Shown one piece after another: positions 1 through 15,000 of a stretch of DNA of 64,000 nucleotides (its first letter is position 1; each line of letters starts with the position of its first letter). The stretch comes from Utricularia gibba (Eukaryota > Streptophyta > Magnoliopsida > Lamiales > Lentibulariaceae). Below the pieces are notes generated by a model. The model was not told where the DNA came from and ran no database searches. It was given only the letters and a program-made list of their open reading frames with translations. The stretch is taken from the NCBI GenBank assembly GCA_002189035.1, contig NEEC01000030.1, forward strand, positions 1-64,000, in the 5' to 3' direction. A program made the position numbers and the translations under genes.

Positions 1-3000
1 GGGGCACCTAGAACGGGACAAAGGTCAGGTTGGGTTAGGCCGAAAGTTAGTTGTAGCCTGGCAACTAAAGCGATGCACTTATTAACGTTCGGTTTTCAGG
101 GGCTTCCTACAAGGTTTTTCAAGGAACAACTTCTCGTTTTGTGTCGGCCACTCTCACTGGCACTTGGTCCGGCGCTGCGTTCGGTCCGGCTCATGAGCCC
201 AACCGGGTGCGAGTCGACGAAAATAATGATGCATTTGTTTAAAGTAAGATGTCACGTGCACCCCACATGATTTTTTCAACAACTTACTTTATACTTGGAG
301 GCGGTCTTGGGGGGCACCTAGAACGGGACAAAGGTCAGGTTGGGTTAGGGCCGAAAGTTAGTTGTAGCCTGGCAACTAAAGCGATGCACTTATTAAGTTT
401 TCAGGGGCTTCCTACAAGGTTTTTCAAGGAACAACTTCTCGTTTTGTGTCGGCCACTCTCACTGGGCACTTGGTCCGGCGCTGCGTTCGGTCCGGCTCAT
501 GAGCCCAACCGGGTGCGAGTCGACGAAAATAATGATGCATTTGTTTAAAGTAAGATGTCACGTGCACCCCACATGATTTTTTCAACAACTTACTTTATAC
601 TTGAGGAGGCGGTCTTGGGGGCACCTAGAACGGGACAAAGGTCAGGTTGGGTTAGGGCCGAAAGTTAGTTGTAGCCTGGCAACTAAAGCGATGCACTTAT
701 TAACGTTCGGTTTTCAGGGGCTTCCTACAAGGTTTTTCAAGGAACAACTTCTCGTTTTGTGTCGGCCACTCTCACTGGGCACTTGGTCCGCGCTGCGTTC
801 GGTCCGGCTCATGTGCGAGTCGACGAAAATAATGATGCATTTGTTTAAAGTAAATGTCACGTGCACCCCACATGATTTTTTCAACAACTTACTTTATACT
901 TGAGGAGGCGGTCTTGGGGGCACTAGAACGGGACAAAGTCAGGTTGGGTTAGGGCCGAAAGTTAGTTGTAGCCTGGCAACTAAAGCGATGCACTTATTAA
1001 CGTTCGGTTTCAGGGCTTCCTACAAGGTTTCAAGGAACAACTTCTCTTTTGTGTCGGCCACTCTCACTGGGCAGTCCGGCGCTGCGTTCGGTCCGGCTCA
1101 TGAGCCCAACCGGGTGCGAGTCGACGAAAATAATGATGCATTTGTTTAAAGTAAGATGTCACGTGCACCCACATGATTTTTTCAACAACTTACTTTATAC
1201 TTGAGGAGGCGGTCTTGGGGGCACCTAGAACGGGACAAAGGTCAGGTTGGGTTAGGGCCGAAAGTTAGTTGTAGCCTGGCAACTAAAGCGATGCACTTAT
1301 TAACGTTCGGTTTTCAGGGGCTTCCTACAAGGTTTTTCAAGGAACAACTTCTCGTTTTGTGTCGGCCACTCTCACTGGGCACTTGGTCCGGCGCTGCGTT
1401 CGGTCCGGCTCATGAGCCCAACCGGTGCGAGTCGACGAAAATAATGATGCATTTGTTTAAAGTAAGATGTCACGTGCACCCCACATGATTTTTTCAACAA
1501 CTTACTTTATACTTGAGGAGGCGGTCTTGGGGGCACCTAGAAGGGACAAAGGTCAGGTTGGGTTAGGGCCGAAAGTTAGTTGTAGCCTGGCAACTAAAGC
1601 GATGCACTTATTAACGTTCGGTTTTCAGGGCTTCCTACAAGGTTTTTCAAGGAACAACTTCTCGTTTTGTGTCGGCCACTCTCACTGGGCACTTGGTCCG
1701 GCGCTGCGTTCGGTCCGGCTCATGAGCCCAACCGGGTGCGAGTCGACGAAAATAATGATGCATTTGTTTAAAGTAAGATGTCACGTGCACCCCACATGAT
1801 TTTTTCAACAACTTACTTTATACTTGAGGAGGCGGTCTTGGGGGCACCTAGACGGGACAAAGGTCAGGTTGGGTTAGGGCCGAAAGTTAGTTGTAGCCTG
1901 GCAACTAAAGCGATGCACTTATTAACGTTCGGTTTTCAGGGGCTTCCTACAAGGTTTTTCAAGGAACAACTTCTCGTTTTGTGTCGGCCACTCTCACTGG
2001 GCACTTGGTCCGGCGCTGCGTTCGGTCCGGCTCATGAGCCCAACCGGGTGCGAGTCGACGAAAATAATGATGCATTTGTTTAAAGTAAGATGTCACGTGC
2101 ACCCCACATGATTTTTTCAACAACTTACTTTATACTTGAGGAGGCGGTCTTGGGGGCACCTAGAACGGGACAAAGGTCAGGTTGGGTTAGGCCGAAAGTT
2201 AGTTGTAGCCTGGCAACAAGCGATGCACTTATTAACGTTCGGTTTTCAGGGGCTTCCTACAAGGTTTTTCAAGGAACAACTTCTCGTTTTGTGTCGGCCA
2301 CTCTCACTGGGCACTTGGTCCGGCGCTGCGTTCGGTCCGGCTCATGAGCCCAACCGGGTGCGAGTCGACGAAAATAATGATGCATTTGTTTAAAGTAAGA
2401 TGTCACGTGCACCCCACATGATTTTTTCAACAACTTACTTTATACTTGAGGAGGCGGTCTTGGGGGGCACCTAGAAGGGACAAAGGTCAGGTTGGGTTAG
2501 GGCCGAAAGTTAGTTGTAGCCTGGCAACTAAAGCGATGCACTTATTAACGTTCGGTTTTCAGGGGCTTCCTACAAGGTTTTTCAAGGAACAACTTCTCGT
2601 TTTGTGTCGGCCACTCTCACTGGCACTTGGTCCGGCGCTGCGTTCGGTCCGGCTCATGAGCCCAACCGGGTGCGAGTCGACGAAAATAATGATGCATTTG
2701 TTTAAAGTAAGATGTCACGTGCACCCCACATGATTTTTTCAACAACTTACTTTATACTTGAGGAGGGTCTTGGGGGGCACCTAGAACGGACAAAGGTCAG
2801 GTTGGGTTAGGGCCGAAAGTTAGTTGTAGCCTGGCAACTAAAGCGATGCACTTATTAACGTTCGGTTTTCAGGGGCTTCCTACAAGGTTTTTCAAGGAAC
2901 AACTTCTCGTTTTGTGTCGGCCACTCTCACTGGGCACTTGGTCCGGCGCTGCGTTCGGTCCGGCTCATGAGCCCAACCGGGTGCGAGTCGACGAAAATAA

Positions 3001-6000
3001 TGATGCATTTGTTTAAAGTAAGATGTCACGTGCACCCCACATGATTTTTTCAACAACTTACTTTATACTTGAGGAGGCGGTCTTGGGGCACTAGAACGGG
3101 ACAAAGGTCAGGTTGGGTTAGGGCCGAAAGTTAGTTGTAGCCTGGCAACTAAAGCGATGCACTTATTAACGTTCGGTTTTCAGGGGCTTCCTACAAGGTT
3201 TTTCAAGGAACAACTTCTCGTTTTGTGTCGGCCACTCTCACTGGGCACTTGGTCCGGCGCTGCGTTCGGTCCGGCTCATGAGCCCAACCGGTGCGAGTCG
3301 ACGAAAATAATGATGCATTTGTTTAAAGTAAGATGTCACGTGCACCCCACATGATTTTTTCAACAACTTACTTTATACTTGAGGAGGCGGTCTTGGGGGC
3401 ACCTAGAAGGGACAAAGGTCAGGTTGGGTTAGGGCCGAAAGTTAGTTGTAGCCTGGCAACTAAAGCGATGCACTTATTAACGTTCGGTTTTCAGGGGCTT
3501 CCTACAAGGTTTTCAAGGAACAACTTCTCGTTTTGTGTCGCCACTCTCACTGGGCACTTGGTCCGGCGCTGCGTTCGGTCCGGCTCATGAGCCCAACGGG
3601 TGCGAGTCGACGAAAATAATGATGCATTTGTTTAAAGTAAGATGTCACGTGCACCCCACATGATTTTTTCAACAACTTACTTTATACTTGAGGAGGCGGT
3701 CTTGGGGGCACCTAGAAGGACAAAGGTCAGGTTGGGTTAGGGCCGAAAGTTAGTTGTAGCCTGGCAACTAAAGCGATGCACTTATTAACGTTCGGTTTTC
3801 AGGGGCTTCCTACAAGGTTTTCAAGGAACAACTTCTCGTTTTGTGTCGGCCACTCTCACTGGGCACTTGGTCCGGCGCTGCGTTCGGTCCGGCTCATGAG
3901 CCCAACCGGTGCGAGTCGACGAAAATAATGATGCATTTGTTTAAAGTAAGATGTCACGTGCACCCCACATGATTTTTTCAACAACTTACTTTATACTTGA
4001 GGAGGCGGTCTTGGGGGCACCTAGAACGGACAAAGGTCAGGTTGGGTTAGGGCCGAAAGTTAGTTGTAGCCTGGCAACTAAAGCGATGCACTTATTAACG
4101 TTCGGTTTTCAGGGCTTCCTACAAGGTTTTTCAAGGAACAACTTCTCGTTTTGTGTCGGCCACTCTCACTGGGCACTTGGTCCGGCGCTGCGTTCGGTCC
4201 GGCTCATGAGCCCAACCGGTGCGAGTCGACGAAAATAATGATGCATTTGTTTAAAGTAAGATGTCACGTGCACCCCACATGATTTTTTCAACAACTTACT
4301 TTATACTTGAGGAGGCGGTCTTGGGGGCACCTAGAACGGGACAAAGGTCAGGTTGGGTTAGGGCCGAAAGTTAGTTGTAGCCTGGCAACTAAAGCGATGC
4401 ACTTATTAACGTTCGGTTTTCAGGGGCTTCCTACAAGGTTTTTCAAGGAACAACTTCTCGTTTTGTGTCGGCCACTCTCACTGGGCACTTGGTCCGGCGC
4501 TGCGTTCGGTCCGGCTCATGAGCCCAACCGGTGCGAGTCGACGAAAATAATGATGCATTTGTTTAAAGTAAGATGTCACGTGCACCCCACATGATTTTTT
4601 CAACAACTTACTTTATACTTGAGGAGGCGGTCTTGGGGGGCACCTAGAACGGGACAAAGGTCAGGTTGGGTTAGGGCCGAAAGTTAGTTGTAGCCTGGCA
4701 ACTAAAGCGATGCACTTATTAACGTTCGGTTTTCAGGGGCTTCCTACAAGGTTTTTCAAGGAACAACTTCTCGTTTTGTGTCGGCCACTCTCACTGGGCA
4801 CTTGGTCCGGCGCTGCGTTCGGTCCGGCTCATGAGCCCAACCGGGTGCGAGTCGACGAAAATAATGATGCATTTGTTTAAAGTAAGATGTCACGTGCACC
4901 CCACATGATTTTTTCAACAACTTACTTTATACTTGAGGAGGCGGTCTTGGGGGCACTAGAAGGGACAAAGGTCAGGTTGGGTTAGGGCCGAAAGTTAGTT
5001 GTAGCCTGGCAACTAAAGCGATGCACTTATTAACGTTCGGTTTTCAGGGCTTCCTACAAGGTTTTCAAGGAACAACTTTCGTTTTGTGTCGGCCACTCAC
5101 TGGGCACTTGGTCCGGCGCTGCGTTCGTCCGGCTCATGCCCAACCGGGTGCGAGTCGACGAAAATAATGATGCATTTGTTTAAAGTAAGATGTCACGTGC
5201 ACCCCACATGATTTTTTCAACAACTTACTTTATACTTGAGGAGGCGGTCTTGGGGGACCTAGAACGGGACAAAGGTCAGGTTGGGTTAGGGCCGAAAGTT
5301 AGTTGTAGCCTGGCAACTAAAGCGATGCACTTATTAACGTTCGGTTTTCAGGGCTTCCTACAAGGTTTTTCAAGGAACAACTTCTCGTTTTGTGTCGGCC
5401 ACTCTCACTGGGCACTTGGTCCGGCGCTGCGTTCGGTCCGGCTCATGAGCCCAACGAACGAACTTCTCGATTTTGATGCATTTTTTAAAGTAAGACTGTG
5501 CACTTGTGCACCCCACATGCGTTCGGTTTCCGGCTCATGAGCCCAACCGGGTGCGAGTCGACGAAAATAATGATGCATTTGTTTAAAGTAAGATGTCACG
5601 TGCACCACATGATTTTTTCAACAACTTACTTTATACTTGAGGAGGCGGTCTTGGGGGCACCTAGAACGGGACAAAGGTCAGGTTGGGTTAGGGCCGAAAG
5701 TTAGTTGTAGCCTGGCAACTAAAGCGATGCACTTATTAACGTTCGGTTTTCAGGGGCTTCCTACAAGGTTTTTCAAGGAACAACTTCTCGTTTTGTGTCG
5801 GCCACTCTCACTGGGCACTTGGTCCGGCGCTGCGTTCGGTCCGGCTCATGAGCCCAACCGGGTGCGAGTCGACGAAAATAATGATGCATTTGTTTAAAGT
5901 AAGATGTCACGTGCACCCACATGATTTTTTCAACAACTTACTTTATACTTGAGGAGGCGGTCTTGGGGGGCACTAGAAGGGACAAAGGTCAGGTTGGGTT

Positions 6001-9000
6001 AGGGCCGAAAGTTAGTTGTAGCCTGGCAACTAAAGCGATGCACTTATTAACGTTCGGTTTTCAGGGGCTTCCTACAAGGTTTTTCAAGGAACAACTTCTC
6101 GTTTTGTGTCGGCCACTCTCACTGGGCACTTGGTCCGGCGCTGCGTTCGGTCCGGCTCATGAGCCCAACCGGGTGCGAGTCGACGAAAATAATGATGCAT
6201 TTGTTTAAAGTAAGATGTCACGTGCACCCCACATGATTTTTTCAACAACTTACTTTATACTTGAGGAGGCGGTCTTGGGGGCACCTAGAACGGGACAAAG
6301 GTCAGGTTGGGTTAGGGCCGAAAGTTAGTTGTAGCCTGGCAACTAAAGCGATGCACTTATTAACGTTCGGTTTTCAGGGGCTTCCTACAAGGTTTTTCAA
6401 GGAACAACTTCTCGTTTTGTGTCGGCCACTCTCACTGGGCACTTGGTCCGGCGCTGCGTTCGGTCCGGCTCATGAGCCCAGGGTCGAGTCGAAAATAATG
6501 ATGCATTTGTTTAAAGTAAGATGTCACGTGCACCCACATGATTTTTTCAACAACTTACTTTATACTTGAGGAGGCGGTCTTGGGGGGCACCTAGAACGGG
6601 ACAAAGGTCAGGTTGGGTTAGGCCGAAAGTTAGTTGTAGCCTGGCAACTAAAGCGATGCACTTATTAACGTTCGGTTTTCAGGGGCTTCCTACAAGGTTT
6701 TTCAAGGAACAACTTCTCGTTTTGTGTCGGCCACTCTCACTTGGTGGCGCTGCGTTCGGTCCGGCTCATGAGCCGGTGCGAGTCGACGAAAATAATGATG
6801 CATTTGTTTAAAGTAAGATGTCACGTGCACCCCATGATTTTTTCAACAACTTACTTTATACTTGAGGAGGCGGTCTTGGGGGCACCTAGAAGGGACAAAG
6901 GTCAGGTTGGGTTAGGGCCGAAAGTTAGTAGCCTGGCAACTAAAGCGATGCACTTATTAACGTTCGGTTTTCAGGGGCTTCCTACAAGGTTTTTCAAGGA
7001 ACAACTTCTCGTTTTGTGTCGGCCACTCTCACTGGGCACTTGGTCGGCTGCGTTCGGTCCGGCTCATGAGCCCAACCGGGTGCGAGTCGACGAAAATAAT
7101 GATGCATTTGTTTAAAGTAAGATGTCACGTGCACCCCACATGATTTTTTCAACAACTTACTTTATACTTGAGGAGGCGGTCTTGGGGCACCTAGAACGGG
7201 ACAAAGGTCAGGTTGGGTTAGGGCCGAAAGTTAGTTGTAGCCTGGCAACTAAAGCGATGCACTTATTAACGTTCGGTTTTCAGGGGCTTCCTACAAGGTT
7301 TTTCAAGGAACAACTTCTCGTTTTGTGTCGGCCACTCTCACTGGGCACTTGGTCCGGCGCTGCGTTCGGTCCGGCTCATGAGCCCAACCGTGCGAGTCGA
7401 CGAAAATAATGATGCATTTGTTTAAAGTAAGATGTCACGTGCACCCCACATGATTTTTTCAACAACTTACTTTATACTTGAGGAGGCGGTCTTGGGGGGC
7501 ACCTAGAAGGGACAAAGGTCAGGTTGGGTTAGGGCCGAAAGTTAGTTGTAGCCTGGCAACTAAAGCGATGCACTTATTAACGTTCGGTTTTCAGGGGCTT
7601 CCTACAAGGTTTTTCAAGGAACAACTTCTCGTTTTGTGTCGGCCACTCTCACTGGGCACTTGGTCCGGCGCTGCGTTCGGTCCGGCTCATGAGCCCAACC
7701 GGTGCGAGTCGACGAAAATAATGATGCATTTGTTTAAAGTAAGATGTCACGTGCACCCCACATGATTTTTTCAACAACTTACTTTATACTTGAGGAGGCG
7801 GTCTTGGGGGCACCTAGAACGGGACAAAGGTCAGGTTGGGTTAGGGCCGAAAGTTAGTTGTAGCCTGGCAACTAAAGCGATGCACTTATTAACGTTCGGT
7901 TTTCAGGGGCTTCCTACAAGGTTTTTCAAGGAACAACTTCTCGTTTTGTGTCGGCCACTCTCACTGGCACTTGGTCCGGCGCTGCGTTCGGTCCGGCTCA
8001 TGAGCCCAACCGGTGCGAGTCGACGAAATAATGATGCATTTGTTTAAAGTAAGATGTCACGTGCACCCCACATGATTTTTTCAACAACTTACTTTATACT
8101 TGAGGAGGCGGTCTTGGGGGCACCTAGAACGGGACAAAGGTCAGGTTGGGTTAGGGCCGAAAGTTAGTTGTAGCCTGGCAACTAAAGCGATGCACTTATT
8201 AACGTTCGGTTTTCAGGGGCTTCCTACAAGGTTTTTCAAGGAACAACTTCTCGTTTTGTGTCGGCCACTCTCACTGGGCACTTGGTCCGGCGCTGCGTTC
8301 GGTCCGGCTCATGAGCCCAACCGGGTGCGAGTCGACGAAAATAATGATGCATTTGTTTAAAGTAAGATGTCACGTGCACCCCACATGATTTTTTCAACAA
8401 CTTACTTTATACTTGAGGAGGCGTCTTGGGGGCACCTAGAAGGACAAAGGTCAGGTTGGGTTAGGGCCGAAAGTTAGTTGTAGCCTGGCAACTAAAGCGA
8501 TGCACTTATTAACGTTCGGTTTTCAGGGGCTTCCTACAAGGTTTTTCAAGGAACAACTTCTCGTTTTGTGTCGGCCACTCTCACTGGGCACTTGTCCGGC
8601 GCTGCCGGTCCGGCTCATGCGGGTTCGGAAATAATGATGCATTTGTTTAAAGTAAGATGTCACGTGCACCCCACATCAACAACTTACTTTATACTTGAGG
8701 AGGCGGTCTTGGGGGGCAACCGGTCAGGTTGGTTAGGCGAGTCGGCAACGATGCAAATAGGGCTTCCTACAAGGTTTTTCAAGGAACAACTTCTCGTTTT
8801 GTGTCGGCCACTCTCACTGGGCACTTGTCCGGCGCTGCGTTCGGTCCGGCTCATGAGCCCAACCGGTGCGAGTCGACGAAAATAATGATGCATTTGTTTA
8901 AAGTAAGATGTCACGTGCACCCCACATGATTTTTTCAACAACTTACTTTATACTTGAGGAGGCGGTCTTGGGGGGCACCTAGAACGGGACAAAGGTCAGG

Positions 9001-12000
9001 TTGGGTTAGGGCCGAAAGTTAGTTGTAGCCTGGCAACTAAAGCGATGCACTTATTAACGTTCGGTTTTCAGGGGCTTCCTACAAGGTTTTTCAAGGAACA
9101 ACTTCTCGTTTTTGTGTCGGCCACTCTCACTGGGCACTTGGTCCGGCGCTGCGTTCGGTCCGGCTCATGAGCCCAACCGGTGCGAGTCGACGAAAATAAT
9201 GATGCATTTGTTTAAAGTAAGATGTCACGTGCACCCCACATGATTTTTTCAACAACTTACTTTATACTTGAGGAGCGTCTTGGGGCACCTAGAACGGGAC
9301 AAAGGTCAGGTTGGGTTAGGCCGAAAGTTAGTTGTAGCCTGGCAACTAAAGCGATGCACTTATTAACGTTCGTTTTCAGGGCTTCCTACAAGGTTTTTCA
9401 AGGAACAACTTCTCGTTTTGTGTCGGCCACTCTCACTGGGCACTTGGTCCGGCGCTGCGTTCGGTCCGGCTCATGAGCCCAACCGGCGAGTCGACGAAAA
9501 TAATGATGCATTTGTTTAAAGTAAGATGTCACGTGCACCCCACATGATTTTTTCAACAACTTACTTTATACTTGAGGAGGCGGTCTTGGGGGCACCTAGA
9601 AGGGACAAAGGTCAGGTTGGGTTAGGGCCGAAAGTTAGTTGTAGCCTGGCAACTAAAGCGATGCACTTATTAACGTTCGGTTTTCAGGGCTTCCTACAAG
9701 GTTTTTCAAGGAACAACTTCTCGTTTTGTGTCGGCCACTCTCACTGGGCACTTGGTCCGCGCTGCGTTCGTCCGGCTCATGAGCCCAACCGGTGCGAGTC
9801 GACGAAAATAATGATGCATTTGTTTAAAGTAAGATGTCACGTGCACCCCACATGATTTTTTCAACAACTTACTTTATACTTGAGGAGGCGGTCTTGGGGG
9901 CACCTAGAACGGGACAAAGGTCAGGTTGGTTAGGGCCGAAAGTTAGTTGTAGCCTGGCAACTAAAGCGATGCACTTATTAACGTTCGTTTTCAGGGCTTC
10001 CTACAAGGTTTTTCAAGGAACAACTTCTCGTTTTTGTCGGCCACTCTCACTGGGCACTTGGTCCGGCGCTGCGTTCGGTCCGGCTCATGAGCCCAAGGTG
10101 CGAGTCGACGAAAATAATGATGCATTTGTTTAAAGTAAGATGTCACGTGCACCCCACATGATTTTTTCAACAACTTACTTTATACTTGAGGAGGCGTCTT
10201 GGGGGGCACCTAGAACGGACAAAGGTCAGGTTGGGTTAGGGCCGAAAGTTAGTTGTAGCCTGGCAACTAAAGCGATGCACTTATTAACGTTCGGTTTTCA
10301 GGGCTTCCTACAAGGTTTTTCAAGGAACAACTTCTCGTTTTTGTCGGCCACTCTCACTGGGCACTTGGTCCGGCGCTGCGTTCGTCCGGCTCATGAGCCC
10401 AACCGGTGCGAGTCGACGAAAATAATGATGCATTTGTTTAAAGTAAGATGTCACGTGCACCCCACATTTTTTCAACAACTTACTTTATACTTGAGGAGGC
10501 GGTCTTGGGGGCACCTAGAACGGGACAAAGGTCAGGTTGGGTTAGGGCCGAAAGTTAGTTGTAGCCTGGCAACTAAAGCGATGCACTTATTAACGTTCGG
10601 TTTTCAGGGGCTTCCTACAAGGTTTTTCAAGGAACAACTTCTCTTGTGTCGGCCACTCTCACTGGGCACTTGTCCGGCGCTGCGTTCGGTCCGGCTCATG
10701 AGCCCAACCGGTGCGAGTCGACGAAAATAATGATGCATTTGTTTAAAGTAAGATGTCACGTGCACCCCACATGATTTTTTCAACAACTTACTTTATACTT
10801 GAGGAGCGGTCTTGGGGGCACCTAGAACGGGACAAAGGTCAGGTTGGGTTAGGGCCGAAAGTTAGTTGTAGCCTGGCAACTAAAGCGATGCACTTATTAA
10901 CGTTCGGTTTTCAGGGCTTCCTACAAGGTTTTTCAAGGAACAACTTCTCGTTTTGTGTCGGCCACTCTCACTGGGCACTTGGTCCGGCGCTGCGTTCGGT
11001 CCGGCTCATGAGCCCAACCGGGTGCGAGTCGACGAAAATAATGATGCATTTGTTTAAAGTAAGATGTCACGTGCACCCCACATGAGGAGGCGGTCTTGGG
11101 GGCAAAGTTAGTTGTAGCCTGGCAACTAAAGCGATGCACTTATTAACGTTCGGTTTTCAGGGGCTTCCTACAAGGTTTTTCAAGGAACAACTTCTCGTTT
11201 TGTGTCGGCCACTCTCACTGGGCACTTGGTCCGGCTGCGTTCGGTCCGGCTCATGAGCCCAACCGGGTGCGAGTCGACGAAAATAATGATGCATTTGTTT
11301 AAAGTAAGATGTCACGTGCACCCCACATGATTTTTTCAACAACTTACTTTATACTTGAGGAGGCGGTCTTGGGGGGCACTTAGAACGGGACGGTTTTCAG
11401 GGGCTTCCTACAAGGTTTTTCAAGGAACAACTTCTCGTTTTGTGTCGGCCACTCTCACTGGGCACTTGGTCCGGCGCTGCGTTCGGTCCGGCTCATGAGC
11501 CGAACCACTGGCAACTTACTTTATACTTGCGACCTAGAACGGACAAAGGTCAGGTATTAATGTGCATGCGTTTTTTCAGGGGCTTCTCGTTTTGTGTCGG
11601 CCACGTGGTCACCCCAATAATGATGCATTTGTTTAAAGTAAGATGTCACGTGCACCCCACATGATTTTTTCAACAACTTACTTTATACTTGAGGAGGCGG
11701 TCTTGGGGGGCACCTAGAACGGCCAAAGGTCAACTCGTTGGGTTTTCAGGGGCTTCCTACAAGGTTTTTCAAGGAACAACTTCTCGTTAGTTGTCTCGGG
11801 TCCGGCTCCTGATGCATTTGTTTAAAGTAAGATGTCACGTGCACCCCACATGATTTTTTCAACAACTTACTTTATACTTGAGGAGGCGTCTTGGGGGCAC
11901 CTAGAACGGGACAAAGGTCAGTTAACGTTGCGTTTTTTCAGGGGCTTCCTACAAGGTTTTTCAAGGAACAACTTCTCGTTTTGTGTCGGCCACTCTCACT

Positions 12001-15000
12001 GGGCACTTGGTCCGGCGCTGCGTTCGGTCCGGCTCATGAGCCCAACCGGGTGCGAGTCGACGAAAATAATGATGCATTTGTTTAAAGTAAGATGTCACGT
12101 GCACCCCACATGATTTTTTCAACAACTTACTTTATACTTGAGGAGGCGGTCTTGGGGGGCACCTAGAACGGGACAAAGGTCAGGTTGGGTTAGGGCCGAA
12201 AGTTAGTTGTTTTCAGCTTCCTACAAGGCAAGGAACAACTTCTCGTTTTGTGTCGGCCACTCTCACTGGGCACTTGGTCCGGCGCTGCGTTCGGTCCGGC
12301 TCATGAGCCCAACTTATTAACGTTCGATTTTCAGGCTTCCTACAAGGTTTTTCAAGGAACAACTTCTCGTTTTGTGTCGGCCACTCTCACTGGGCACTTG
12401 GTCCGGCGCGAGGAGGCGGTCTTGGGGGCACCTAGAACGGGACAAAGGTCAGGTTGGTTAGGGCCGAAAGTTAGTTGTAGCCTGGCAACTAAAGCGATGC
12501 ACTTATTAACGTTCGGTTTTCAGGGCTTCCTACAAGGTTTTTCAAGAGAACAATAATTCTGATGCATTTGTTTAAAGTAAGATGTCACGTGCACCCACAT
12601 GATTTTTTCAACAACTTACTTTATACTTGAGGAGGCGGTCTTGGGGGCACCTTCAGGTCCGAACAACTTTCGTAGCTTGGCAACTAGAGCCGATGGCACC
12701 TGCGAGTCGACGAAAATAATGATGCATTTGTTTAAAGTAAGATGTCACGTGCACCCCACATGATTTTTTCAACAACTTACTTTATACTTGAGGAGGCGGT
12801 CTTGGGGGCACCTAGAACAGGGGCCGAAAGTTAGTAGCCTGGCAACTAAAGCGATGCACTTATTAACGTTCGGTTTTCAGGGCTTCCTACAAGGTTTTTC
12901 AAGGAACAACTTCTCGTTTTGTGTCGGCCACTCTCACTGGGCTTGGTCCGGCGCTGCGTTCGGTCCGGCTCATGAGCCCAACCGGGTGCGAGTCGACGAA
13001 AATAATGATGCATTTGTTTAAAGTAAGATGTCACGTGCACCCACATGATTTTTTCAACAACTTACTTTATACTTGAGGAGGCGTTTTTCAACAACCTTAC
13101 TTTACAGGAGGTTTTTCAAGGAACAACTTCTCGTTTTGTGTCGGCCACTCTCACTGGGCACTTGGTCCGGCGCTGCGTTCGGTCCGGCTCATGAGCCCAA
13201 CCGGGTGCGAGTCGACGAAAATTGTCATGTTGCGATGCACCTGGCAACTAAAGCGATGCACTTATTAACGTTCGGTTTTCAGGGCTTCCTACAAGGTTTT
13301 TCAAGGAACAACTTCTCGTTTTGTGTCGGCCACTCTCACTGGGCACTTGGTCCGGCGCTGCGTTCGGTCGGCTCATGAGCCCAACCGGGTGCGAGTCGAC
13401 GAAAATAATGATGCATTTGTTTAAAGTAAGATGTCACGTGCACCCACATGATTTTTTCAACAACTTACTTTATACTTGAGGAGGCGGTCTTGGGGGGCAC
13501 CTAGAACGGGACAAAGGTCAGGTTGGGTTAGGGCCGAAAGTTAGTTGTATGAGCCTGGAACGACGACGATGATTAACGTTCGGTTTTCAGGGGCTTCCTA
13601 CAAGGTTTTTCAAGGAACAACTTCTCGTTTTGTGTCGGCCACTCTCACTGGGCACTTGGTCCGGCGCTGCGTTCGGTCCGGCTCATGAGCCCAACCGGGT
13701 GCGAGTCGACGAAAATTACTTTATACTTGATCTTGCACCTAGAAGGGACAAAGGTCAGGTTGGGTTAGGGCCGAAAGTTAGTTGTAGCCTGGCAACTAAA
13801 GCGATGCACTTATTAACGTTCGGTTTTCACTTCCTACAAGGTTTTTCAAGGAACAACTTCTCGTTTTGTGTCGGCACTCTCACTGGGCACTTGGTCGGCG
13901 CTGCGTTCGGTCCGGCTCATGAGCCCAACGAGTCGACGAAAATAATGATGCATTTGTTTAAAGTAAGATGTCACGTTGATTTTTTCAACAACTTACTTTA
14001 TACTTGAGGAGGCGGTCTTGGGGGGCACCTAGAACGGGACAAAGGTTTTCAGGGGCTTCCTACAAGGTTTTTCAAGGAACAACTTCTCGTTTTGTGTCCG
14101 GGCAAAGTTAGTAATGATGCATTTGTTTAAAGTAAGATGTCACGTGGCAACTAAAGCGATGCACTTAGGGCCGAAAGTTAGTTGTAGCCTGGCAACTAAA
14201 GCGATGCACTTATTAACGTTCGGTTTTCAGGGGCTTCCTACAAGGTTTTTCAAGGAACAACTTCTCGTTTTGTGTCGGCCACTCTCACTGGGCACTTGGT
14301 CCGGCGCTGCGTTCGGTCCGGCTCATGAGCCCAACGGGTGCGAGTCGACAACTTCACGTGCACCCACATGATTTTTTCAACAACTTACTTTATACTTGAG
14401 GAGCGGTCTTGGGGGCACCTAGTCAGGTTGGGTTAGGGCCGAAAGTTAGTTGTAGCCTGGCAACTAAAGCGATGCACTTATTAACGTTCGTTTTCAGGGG
14501 CTTCCTACAAGGTTTTTCAAGGAACAACTTCTCGTTTTGTGTCGGCCACTCTCACTGGCACTTGGTCCGGCGCTGCGTTCGGTCCGGCTCATGAGCCCAA
14601 CCGGTGCGAGTCGACGAAAATAATGATGCATTTGTTTAAAGTAAGATGTCACGTGCACCCCACATGATTTTTTCAACAACTTACTTTATACTTGAGGAGC
14701 GGTCTTGGGGGCACTAGAAGGGACAAAGGTCAGGTTGGTTAGGGCCGAAAGTTAGTTGTAGCCTGGCAACTAAAGCGATGCACTTATTAACGTTCGGTTT
14801 TCAGGGGCTTCCTACAAGGTTTTTCAAGGAACAACTTCTCGTTTTGTGTCGGCCACCTGGGCACTTGGTCCGGCGCTGCGTTCGGTCCGGCTCATGAGCC
14901 CAACCGGTGCGAGTCGACGAAAATAATGATGCATTTGTTTAAAGTAAGATGTCACGTGCACCCACATGATTTTTTCAACAACTTACTTTATACTTGAGGA

